Shown here: positions 40,019 through 49,470 of the stretch, in pieces | Position numbering within the stretch: the first letter of the stretch is position 1 | How the letters are laid out: the number at the start of each line of letters is the position of its first letter | Assembly: GCA_014549065.1 (NCBI GenBank) | Contig: JACDOX010000323.1 | Location: 124,001 to 188,000, forward strand | Source of the DNA: Cardinalis cardinalis | Taxonomy: Eukaryota > Chordata > Aves > Passeriformes > Cardinalidae | Reading direction: 5' to 3' | DNA: 64,000 nt | Program-made: the position numbers and the translations under genes | The notes under the pieces: generated by a model | Database searches by the model: none | Told to the model about the DNA's origin: nothing | Seen by the model: the letters and a program-made list of their open reading frames with translations, nothing else

Positions 40019-40098
40019 TTTTATTTTTTATTATATTATTATAAATTATATTATATTATTATATATTTATTATATATTATATTTTTTATTATTNTAAA
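40019..40098. repeat. AT-rich tract
   Basis: About 80 bases of A/T with 'attatattatta' words, starting directly at the end of the perfect inverted repeat. Confidence 0.9.
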
Positions 40099-41864
40099 TG
40101 TCATAGGATGGCCTACCCCCCTCCTGCCTCCTGAGGACATTTCACAGATATCCTGCAGTCATGGCTGGGTGAGCATTTTCTCAGGTTCTGTGGAAAAATT
40201 CTCAGCAGCCACTTGTCAAGCAGGACCAGATGGTCGAAGGCAAATGAGCACTGCATAGCCTTAGCAAGTAAGGAGCTAAAATCACACTGCTTACTCAGAG
40301 AGCCATCTCTGCTGCACAGCACCCTCCCCCCAAAGAAACAGAGCAGAAGTTCCTAAATAACCTCGAGCTTGGAGTACTACACAGGGAATCCCAACCCAGC
40401 ACTGAAATAACTCATTGAAGGTGCAGCTCTNACACCAAAGCAGAGTTTCCTGCTCTTTCTGCAGCCCCTGGGGGAATTGCTGAGCCAGGAGGGTGTGTGG
40501 AAGGCACAGATAAGACATTCCACCAAGGGACTTCGACACACCTCACTCTGCTGTGTAGGCATAGCCTCAGGATCACAAAGGGAGACTCCAACACCTTCAA
40601 CAGCCTGGAAATACCATCCAGAAGGGGCATTTACAGCCTTTAAAAAAGCCACTCTTCATGGCCTGAAACCCTACAGCAAGCTTGCCATCTGCCCAAGTAA
40701 ATTGGCCATTTGTCCCTGTGGGAGACAGCTGGGCTGTTAAAGCAATTAAGGTGGCACAGGGAGGGAGTGACATTTTGGGTTTGGGAAGAGACTGTTTACA
40801 GCACTGAAATATTCCTGATTGTGAGGAGGTGACATTCTTNAGTGAATAATGAAAACAGGCATGCACAGAACACGAGCCCTTGCAGAAGTTCAAGCTAAAG
40901 AAATGAGTTTCCTCCCTTTGTTCCTATTGAAGAGATTTACACCAAATGAAAGAATTCTGTCTCTGACAATGCAAAGCATTCACAGTCACTGGCCAGGCTT
41001 TTACAGCANGCATATTTGTCTTTTGATATAGGACATCTGTGAGCTAGCAACAGTAATAAATCTGAATGTTAGCACAGGCAGTTTTCCACATTTTAGGTCA
41101 AATGCTATCAAATTTATCTTATCAGCTTATTAAGATAAAATAAACTGCTTTGTCATTAGTTTTCTGATTGGTTGCTTGGTTCCAAAACCTGGAACAGTAA
41201 ATAGGGTTGTTGGTTTCTATTTTTCCATAGTGTAAATGCTTAAGGCCCACTGGTTATCCTTATAAATCATAAACAGGGAAATCACTGCTTGATCCCTTGC
41301 TAGAAGAAGGGAATGTGATGATTTCAGCATGTTTAAANCACACATTCCTNACATACCTAACTGGTCTGTAATTANTTCACAGTATAAGGCCTGAGCTTAG
41401 TGGTTGGGTTCCTTGATCTGCATCCNCCCTGGTTTTGATCAACAAGCTATGCAGTGACAGTCTGTTGAGCTGGATACCTTGAGAGCTGTGGTATTGTCTT
41501 CCAAAGGTAGCNGCCTTTCCTGGGAGCAAACAGGAAAAATGGGACAGAGCTTTGCAGAGCTCTCTGCCACAGAAAATTGTCCTTTTTGCTGGGTGCAGAC
41601 TGCATCATCCACCAGGCTTTTGCAGGTCTAACCCATGGGAAAGTAAAGGATGTGTCCTATGGAGAGAGGCAAGTGCTGCTGTTTTAGAAAAGAGGACTTG
41701 AGTGTGCTTCAGGAGGGCTGGAAGAGCTCCAGCAAAGAAAATTTAGCCAAACTGCACGTCACATGTCTGCTCTTGTGCTGGGAGATCTGTGAGGAAGATA
41801 TAAAAAAAAAAAAAAGAAAATGACGTTCTTCTAATACGTTTCACAACATGTGTTCTTATTTTAG

Positions 41865-41938
41865 AGTCGACATACCGTCACCAAGCTACCATTGATGATG
41901 AAGTGGTTTCCATGGAGATACTAGACACAGCTGGCCAG
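41865..41938 (+). CDS. RERG: RERG coding exon (residues 40 part to 64)
   Basis: A 74-base exon after a T-rich tract and AG, ending at a GTGCGT donor. It supplies the last two bases of the Glu40 codon and then 24 codons that read STYRHQATIDDEVVSMEILD followed by TAGQ, residues 41-64. This holds the G3 / switch II start, DTAGQ. Gln64 is the equivalent of Ras Gln61 and is needed for GTP hydrolysis. The exon ends exactly after this codon, so the next exon starts in frame 0. No frameshift, stop or ambiguous base. The peptide appears identical to human RERG as I recall it, showing strong constraint in a window where the rest is non-coding. Confidence 0.96.
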
Positions 41939-42121
41939 GTGCGTGGGTGCCTGTGCTGCTGCTACCCAGCGCCTTGGCTGGGGTGTGCAGCAGGGCAGGA
42001 AACTGTGGAGGTGGCAGCAGTGCAGGGGCTGGCAGGTGTGCCCTGCCCTGGGGACACAGATTTCCTTCTGGGCAGGGCCCCCTCTCTCCTGCCCCATGCT
42101 GGATCCATATCCTTCCAAGCA

Positions 42122-42509
42122 GGAAGAACAAACAAGTCAAGGGGTTTACTCTGGGGGTAAAATTATTTTGTTGTCACGCCTTTTTATTCAGGGCCAGCCC
42201 AACAAGAAGGGCTGGCCAGAAGGCACAAAGTCACAGTTTATTTCTACAGTCAAGTGATGAGGCTCGGCAACTTCAGACAATGATTCCCACCAGAGTGAGG
42301 AGCAGATTTGTCATAGTCAGGTCACCCTTGTAAAACATGGCAGGTGCATGTGCTGNACAGGCCTAGGCAGGTCATGGCACCGGGTGGAATAGATCTCCTA
42401 TACCACATGATAAAAAAGGTGATATGAGCAAAGTATAAAGCAAAGCAGATGCACACAGCTTTGGAGGACCAGCACCTGTCTGAAGACCTGCTGTCTTCTT
42501 CATAAATCA
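42122..42509. repeat. Tandem duplicate block, copy 1
   Basis: 388 bp, homologous to 42533-42915 from 'ggaagaacaaacaagtcaag' to 'cttcataaatca'. Compared with copy 2 it lacks 19 bases near 42311 and carries extra bases near 42142 and 42202. A 'ggatcc' precedes both copies, so the duplicated unit may start slightly earlier. Repeat family not recognised. Confidence 0.9.
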
Positions 42510-42532
42510 CCCATCTGCAAGGGATCCTGCTT

Positions 42533-42915
42533 GGAAGAACAAACAAGTCAAGGGGGTAAAATTATTTTGTTGTCATGCCTTTTTATTCAGGGCCAGCTCA
42601 GAAAGCAGGCACAAAGTCACGGTCTATTTCTACAGTCAAGTGATGGAGCTTGGCAGCTTCAGCCAATGATTCCCACCAAAGTGGGAAGAGCAGATTTCAA
42701 CAGATTTTGAAGACCTGTCATAGTCAGGTCTCTTTTGTAAAACATGGCAGCTGAACATGCTGCATAGGCCAGANAGGTCATGGCACTGGGTGGAAGAGAT
42801 CTCCTATGCCACGTGATAAAAAAGGTGATGTGAGCAAAGTATAAAGCAAAGCATATGCACACAGCTTTGTAGGACCAGCACCTGTCTGAAGACCTTCTTT
42901 CTTNTTCATAAATCA
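42533..42915. repeat. Tandem duplicate block, copy 2, next to last-exon acceptor
   Basis: 383 bp, starting 411 bases after copy 1 with a 23-base spacer. It ends 34 bases before the RERG exon at 42950. On the minus strand, 42659-42915 has one open frame of about 85 codons with a hydrophobic segment, followed about 75 bases later by AATAAA (plus-strand TTTATT at 42582-42587). The frame is broken in copy 1. I cannot name a protein; it may be chance. Confidence 0.9.
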
Positions 42916-42949
42916 AATTNCTAAGGCATTTTTCTGTCTTTTCCNACAG

Positions 42950-43357
42950 GAGGATGCCATTCAGAAAGAGGGACACGTGCGATGGGGCGAGGGCTTCGTG
43001 CTGGTTTACGACATCACGGACAGAGGCAGCTTTGAGGAAATGCTGCCACTTAAGAACTTGCTNGACGAGGTCAAAAAGCCCAAAAACGTCACGCTGATCC
43101 TGGTGGGNAACAAAGCAGACCTGGATCACTCCAGGCAAGTCAGCACGGAGGAAGGTGAAAAGCTGGCCACGGAACTTGCGTGTGCTTTTTACGAGTGCTC
43201 CGCCTGCACGGGAGAGGGGAACATCATGGAGGCCTTCTACGAGCTCTGCCGCGAGGTGCGGCGCCGCAAGATGGTCCAGGGCAAGACTCGGAGGAGAAGC
43301 TCCACCACCCACGTCAAGCAGGCCATTAATAAGATGCTGACCAAAATCAGCAGCTAA
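42950..43357 (+). CDS. RERG: RERG last coding exon (residues 65-199)
   Basis: A 408-base segment that starts in frame 0 after ACAG and runs 135 codons to TAA at 43355-43357. Added to the two upstream exons and the missing 20 N-terminal residues, it gives 199 residues, the length of human RERG. Visible G-domain motifs are NKAD (G4, residues 118-121, specific for guanine) and ECSA (G5, Ser148-Ala149). The C-terminus is basic (REVRRRK, KTRRRSS) and ends KISS, with no CAAX cysteine, as expected for RERG, which is not prenylated and is cytoplasmic. Two Ns (43063, 43108) are at third positions of CTN and GGN codons and do not alter the protein. From memory, human has Thr, Arg and Met where this exon has Ala67, Lys70 and Val74. 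The GC-rich coding sequence stands out from its surroundings. Confidence 0.97.
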   Translation, partial: EDAIQKEGHVRWGEGFVLVYDITDRGSFEEMLPLKNLXDEVKKPKNVTLILVXNKADLDHSRQVSTEEGEKLATELACAFYECSACTGEGNIMEAFYELCREVRRRKMVQGKTRRRSSTTHVKQAINKMLTKISS

Positions 43358-43574
43358 AAAGAGCTGTCCTAAGCCAGAGAAGTATTTTAGACTGTATTAG
43401 CTTGGAGTNGGGGTGGGGCAAGCAGAGCGCATTTAATGAGAAATGGTCAAATCTTTGCAATGAAGAAAAAAACCACAAAAAGACAAACGCCGCCACTTTT
43501 TTGAGTAACACGGAATCATACTGTTTTCCTGTTTTGAAATGTATTTAGCCACACTGCTTCTGACTAATGTGGGG

Positions 43575-43580
43575 AATAAA
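43575..43580 (+). promoter_or_regulatory. Proximal candidate poly(A) signal
   Basis: The first canonical AATAAA after the RERG stop codon, 218 bases downstream. The downstream stretch is not obviously GT-rich, so use is uncertain. Confidence 0.4.
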
Positions 43581-46500
43581 ACACAACAGACAAACACCAA
43601 ATGAACTCCAAATGACTAGACAGTTGTGGGGATTGGCAACCAAGAGAGAATCTTCTGCTTCTACATGGCTAGCTCCAATCCCCTGCAAGTCAGTAGTGCC
43701 TAAACATCACTTCCAGCCAGACAGCTGCTCAGTAGCCATTGGAGAGTAAGATTCAGCCCTCAGTCCATCAATAACCATCACAACTGGTGTTCTCTAGGAC
43801 TGAATATGTGTAGAGGCTGCTGTGTTGAAACAGAAAGTTCACCTGACACCTTCACCAGCTCTGAGCTGGCTCATTGTATGCTTTCACTCCTTCCTTGTTA
43901 TTTTTGTCAAATCCATGAGTGCTGATGTTCTTAGCAAGGTATGCAAAAAAATATAGGAACGGTCTATTTCCTGGAGTGTTTAGCCAGCTAGACACATTTC
44001 AAGAGAGCTAAAGTTCAGCTATTCTTCCAGCTCCTCTGAAACTGCAGAGTTCTCCAAAATAATCATCTAGTCCAGCAGCATTTCACCATTTCCCCCTCAA
44101 AGTGCTTGGGGAAAAAGAAGTATGTGTGCTGGGAAATCAAACTGAAAAAAAAAAAAAGAACCATATTACTATTAATGTAGCTATGGGTAGTTTTTAGATT
44201 TTTTTTTCTTTTTTTTTCAATCCAAATAGTTCCTCTTAGTCTATTTTATACTGAAGAAGTACAGAATCCTTGGGAAGGCAAGTATTTAAAGTCTAAGCCC
44301 AAATGTAAATCAGATCTGAATGGCCTCTACCATATCAAAAGACCATCATTTTCAGCTATTTAAATTCCCAGATGCTGCTTGGAGCACTCTGGGGCTCCAA
44401 GCGGTGCAAGTTTTTTGTGACTTTTGTCTGGCACATTGAAGCGGAAACACATTTTATCAGATTTTGGTGCCTGGGATAAAAGGTGTCCAGTGCTTTCCTT
44501 CTCCCTCATCATCTCATTTAAGCCAGCTGCCAAGTTTTGTCTCCAGTCAAGTTGGTTTCTTAACTGCTAAAAGATGCAAGAACCAAGCTTTTAATTCAGA
44601 TTGTGCTGGTCTCCCACCAGTGGTGTAGCATCCCTTTGGGCAGCTCAGACTGTCAACATGCAGAACCACAGCCAAGGGTTGGGATGACAAATTAGCAGTG
44701 CTCTCCTTTGAGGAACAGGCCCTTTGGAGCATTTGCTTACAACTTTCTTCTCCACTGCCTTGTACTTCATGTGGTTATTTGTGAAGAAAACTCCAAAAGC
44801 CTATCAAATTCAAATTGCCAGAGATGTAGGAAAGTGAGAAATTCTAGCTGGCTAGCACTTTGTAGAACTATAGGTAGCCATATAGGTGGTGGAACAGGCT
44901 GAAGAGGCAGATCTGTATATCCATGTGAACAAAGAAAAGCTCCAAATTACAACTTCTATTAAAAGTATTCACTTAAAAATGTTTTACCAAAGTACTTTTT
45001 TTTTTTTTTTTAACTTTCACTTTTACCCAACCAGCAAAGAACATCACATTCAGATGTATATTTTATCTGGGCTGTTGTTCGTTTTCTCTGCTTCTGTATT
45101 TTAGGTGGTAAAAACTCATTTCACTGCCCTGGAATATCTATAGTTTGGTCCTCATGTTCACACGTGTTGCTGTACATCAGCTGGACACACTGCAATGGAA
45201 ACTTCACTGTGTGCTTCTGGGCAGGGAGCTCCTGCAACAGGCCTCTGTGACACACTCATCATATCATTAACTTTTTTTAAAAAGAAAAAAAAATACAAAA
45301 AAAAAAAAAGAAGAATAGAGGTTTTGCCATTTTTAGTATTGTAGAATCAACACAAGTGTAAAAGGGCGAGCTAGTGCCTGTTCACAAACCAGAATTCTTT
45401 AGCTGAGGGACTGAACTTGCCAGCAATTTAGCTGCATTAGCAGCCAGAGTGAGCATTTGCAAGTTGAAGCACTGAGGTTCTGTTATCTTTCAAATCAGTG
45501 CTGGTGCACGAAGTAAACAAAATCCTTACCTGCAATCCCATGGCAACACAGTCATGTCTTCACTTTGGTGTGCTAAGCAACTGGTTCATCCCTCTTAGAA
45601 AACCTCAACTGTTCTTTTATCTGAAAATCCTTTCTTGGGGTTNAGGTTGGAGCTGCATTTAAAATACAAAAAGGTTATAAATGAATGACAAGAGAAAATA
45701 ATTAATCATATTCATAAAAGAATTGAAAGGAAGGAGAGGCTAAGTTATGGCTCTCATACTTTCCAAAAGATTTCCAGCAAATTGTATCTTCTTTAATAAC
45801 ATCTGTGCGGATAAATTATAAAACCCTGGTGAAAATAAAACGTTTCACTGTGCAAACATCCCTTGTTACATAAAGAACATACAATAAAAATAGTAACATT
45901 CCTTTGCAAACACTGAATTTGAAAACTGCCAAACAAGATAAACACTTGGTCAAAAAGGAGGCTGACATTTTGTGACCTTTCCTCCAAAAGTAACACAAAC
46001 TTCTTTAATTAACTGCTCATTAATTTGTTTCCCTCTAAACCATTTCTGCTGATATGCATTACATGGCATTAGATGCAACTTGATCTACTGTTGCTCACAA
46101 TGTTGCAACCTATTACTGGATATGTTATAAATCTTTCATATTCCCACAATGTGCAAATGGAGGCCAAAATTGCCCAAGCATTGAAAGGGCTGATTGCAGC
46201 ATGAACCCACAATCAGTAGCCTTTCTGCAGCAGACATCAACAGATTCAATTCTGTTTCTCCTGCTGTTTTGTTTAAGTGTGTGACACTAATATTGAATTT
46301 CTCTGCCCTCTGCCATTTCTGCAGAGAGAGGATGGGAAAGAAGATAAAAACGGGGAGGAAAGGTGAAAGGGATACTTGTTACCTTCAACAAGTTGACTGT
46401 CATTTATGAAGTTTTTTAAATATTTATCTTCAATTGATGAAGAGTTAGTCATGCCCGTGCTGCAAGACCTGGATCAGGACCCAAAACTTCCCTGGAACTT

Positions 46501-46721
46501 TGAGAATCTCTGTATCTGGGGGTTTGGTGCAATTACAGATGGAAGAGAGTATCGGCCACTGGGTTTGCACCTGGATCCAGACAGGTTGTCCCCAACCTGG
46601 GGATAGTTGGATCTGGCAGTTTGCTACAAGGCTAGTTGATTTTTATATATATAATGATCTGTATGCATTTTTACATTAAAAATATGAAAGCTTGTGCTTG
46701 TAGATAATATATAAGAAAAAA

Positions 46722-46727
46722 AATAAA
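46722..46727 (+). promoter_or_regulatory. Distal candidate poly(A) signal
   Basis: An AATAAA in an A-rich stretch, followed within 30-60 bases by 'tagtgttttctgta' and more T-rich sequence. It lies after 'atttttatatatataatg', a composition common near vertebrate 3' ends. Confidence 0.35.
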
Positions 46728-46750
46728 AAAGAAAAAGCAAATATAGTGTT

Positions 46751-49184
46751 TTCTGTACTGAACTCTCACATATTGATCTTCCATTAGATGTCTCCAGTGT
46801 TCCTTCCAGCTCTTAAGGGGGCAGTTCCAAAAGCTCTGACTTGGTTCTTATTTAATTTTATTTAGTGAAAACAAACAGTGAATTTTACCAGAATAAGCAC
46901 TGTGAAATTTGGATCATTTTACTTGAACTCATTTGGCTGTCAGTCCTGGAATAGAGAAGTCAAACAGCATCTACAGTGAGGCACAGCTCCAAATGTCCTT
47001 GCTAACTATTTCAAGGCTGAGGAAAAAAGTTACAGGGTAATTAACTAAACTCAGTGAAACCCACCAAAATCTGTCCTGCCAGATAAATAACACAGACCTT
47101 GATCCCAAGCTTCTGAGGTGAAATCCTGGGATAAGAAGTCTGGAGANTTATGCTGGTGATTTGGACAGAGGCAACTTTTCCCCTGCTGCCAACTCCGCCT
47201 GTATTCCAANGATAACTCACTGTTAATCTAAGGAGGAGGTACAAAATTTGTACCTTATGAAAGGTATATTATATGAATGGTAAATAATCAAACAGAGCGT
47301 GGATATTAAGCTGTAGCAGAGGAAGTTTCAGCACTGAAGAGAGGAGATGTAATCCATTCTTTTTCCCCCAAACCTGAGCCAAGCAAATGGCGAAAAGGAG
47401 NTGGGGTATAAGAATGTCACAACAGGCAGAGCACTGCATAAAACCTGGGTACAGGATCTATGCTGGGAGGTGAAACCTCCCAACACCAGTCACTGTCTGC
47501 CTCNGGAGCACTACAAAGCAGCCTTGAGCTCTGTCAAGCCACAAAATATTATTTTGCTCCAGTCAAAATAATGTCTCCTGCAAAGTAAGTAGCTGCAGTC
47601 ATAAAGGCTATGCATAAACAGCCTTTGGGTTCCTTTTATCTTTTTCTTTAATGGCTCAATACATATGCAAATCTTAAGAAGAAAAAGAAAAAGAAGCTTT
47701 AATTAACAGAGGCTTCTTGGCATTTTGATGTATCTGCCTTTATGCTCTTTGCAAAATTAAACCTATAATGAAAACAGTGTCATCTTAGAGACTCCGGTGT
47801 TGTACATTTTATTTCCTTTACAGATGCCAGGCACTAATTACCTCAGGCTATGAAAATACAAAGCAGCAGCTTGTCCAGTGCTGTGCAAGGTTTCTAGGAG
47901 GTGATAATGGTGTGGGGCCAGCTCAGCCTGGTTTCTGCAAGCCCATGGGGAAGGCTGTTAATGCAGCAGCAGGAGAGGCGGCAGACACCTGGGGCAGGAC
48001 TCTGCTGGCTCTGGTGGGGTTGGGGTCAAGCCCTGGTCGCCAAAGTGTGGAGAGCACACTCCAATGGCCAATTCCTCTCATCCACCTGAAGGGTTTTATC
48101 CATTTTCAGTTTAGGTAGACTGGCAGGAAACTCTAAATCCACACTGCTGGCTGTTTAACCAACCCAAGAATTTGAGGGGCATTTGGCCTTTATGGACTGG
48201 TCACTTTCATCTGCAGCTTGATTCCCCAAAGCAGCATTCATCTTTTGCTGTTTCCATCATATTAAACTAAGTAATTTTGAGTTTTGTTTGGTTGTTTGGG
48301 TTTTTTTTTTTAAATGGTAGTTGTCAATAAACTGATACCCATAGGCAAAGAGGCTGTATCCCTTCTCAGAGGTGGCTCTCACAAGGATGGATATTTGCAA
48401 ATGCCTATGGATATAAATTAGTAACAGTGAACACAGCAGCTCTGAAGAGTTGGAAATATTTTTTTTTTCCAAAAGGGAACCTCTCATCATTGTAGTACAG
48501 ATGGCTGTGTCAAGTACCAGTCCTAAACCAGACTGAAATATTCTGCTTCACTAGGAGCAGCCACGGCCTGTCATGAAATATTAACATGCAGAATAATAAA
48601 AAAAAGAAAACTATTGAAAACAATTTACAGGCAGACTTCAAATTATACCTCACATAAGAAACCTGCACATTCTTTCCTTTTGAATTTTATATCGTATCAG
48701 GAATTTACAGAACCTCATTTCAAAATCCAGCAAGTTCTGGAGGCTAAGAATGTATCAGTAATGTAAAAAATAAGGGTTTTTATCAAACTCCTTTGTCAGC
48801 ACACATGATTTAACTCTCTACTCTGTTTCCTCTAGCCTGGTCAAAGCTGTCATTACTACAAATATCAAAGAGACCCAGATGGAACTTTTGATATGAAAAA
48901 AAATCAAATTAAAACCCCCCAATAAATAACACCAGAAAGACATAATCCAAAGAAAGGTTGAATTCTCATTTTCCTGGAAAGCAATTGAAAGATTTCATAC
49001 ACCAGTGCTGGTACACAGGTGATCTGACCGAACTAAATAATCAGAAACAGTGGAATATTTTGAGGTTATAACTTGTATTTCTTTTTGCAAATCTAACTGT
49101 AAAGAAATAAAATTATTATTGTTCAACAGACATTAGGTCTGGAATTTGTAATTGATCCCAGGTTTTTTAAATGCAACTTTCAAA
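46751..49184. other. Intergenic sequence downstream of RERG
   Basis: No gene or named repeat recognised. A T-run occurs at 48300-48311. If the human gene order holds (RERG followed by PDE6H and ARHGDIB), those genes lie beyond this window; I see no trace of the short, basic PDE6H protein. Confidence 0.5.
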
Positions 49185-49470
49185 AAATCAAGAGGAGGGA
49201 AGAGGAGAGGAGAAAGAAAAAGAAAACAGAAAAGGGGAAAGGAAAAGAGGGAAAAGAGAGGAAAAAAAGAGGAAAAAGAGAGGATAAAAGAGAAAAAAGA
49301 GAGGGACAAAGAGAGGGACAAAGAGAGGGACAAAGAGAGGGACAAAGAGAGGGACAAAGAGAGGGACAAAGAGAGGGGAAAAAGAGAGGGAAAAAGAGAA
49401 AAAGAAAAAAGAAAAAAAGAGAGGAAAAAAGAGAAAAAAAGATAAAAAGTGAAAAATAAAATAAAAGGAG
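49185..49470. repeat. Purine-rich tract with 12-bp minisatellite
   Basis: About 285 bases that are almost entirely A and G on the plus strand. The core, 49301-49372, is six exact copies of the 12-mer gagggacaaaga. Both flanks are degenerate GAAA/GAGAGG sequence. The long open frames on both strands here are low-complexity artefacts. Confidence 0.95.

Larger units (their letters stand above)
39524..41864. other. RERG intron with hairpin and AT-rich tract
   Basis: Contains the inverted repeat at 39971 and the AT tract that follows it. An A-run (about 41802-41814) lies shortly before the acceptor. The overlapping frames around 40377-40893 have no recognised feature. The intron ends with a T-rich stretch and AG at 41863-41864. 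Confidence 0.6.
41939..42949. other. RERG last coding intron (1011 bp), mostly tandem duplication
   Basis: The first 180 bases are GC-rich unique sequence. Two tandem copies of a roughly 385-bp block then fill 42122-42915, leaving 34 bases before the last exon. The acceptor has a good pyrimidine tract (about 42928-42944, with one N at 42945) and ACAG. Confidence 0.85.
43358..46750 (+). other. RERG: RERG 3' UTR, end uncertain
   Basis: Sequence after the RERG stop codon. Candidate poly(A) signals AATAAA lie at 43575-43580, 45834-45839, 45883-45888 and 46722-46727, giving UTRs from about 0.24 to 3.4 kb. No interspersed repeat was recognised from 43358 to 46750, in contrast to the introns, and Ns are rare (43410, 45643). 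This is compatible with one long terminal exon but does not prove it. T- and A-runs occur near 44147, 44200, 44997 and 45282. The outer limit given is an upper estimate. Confidence 0.4.

Noticed and set aside
42950..43312. Minus-strand open frame across the last RERG exon
   Set aside because: It is the antisense shadow of the GC-rich RERG coding exon. Only the part in the duplicated block (42659-42915) was kept for comment.
49301..49372. Regular short repeats considered as a CRISPR-like array
   Set aside because: The 12-bp units are contiguous with no spacers, and the genome is a vertebrate's.
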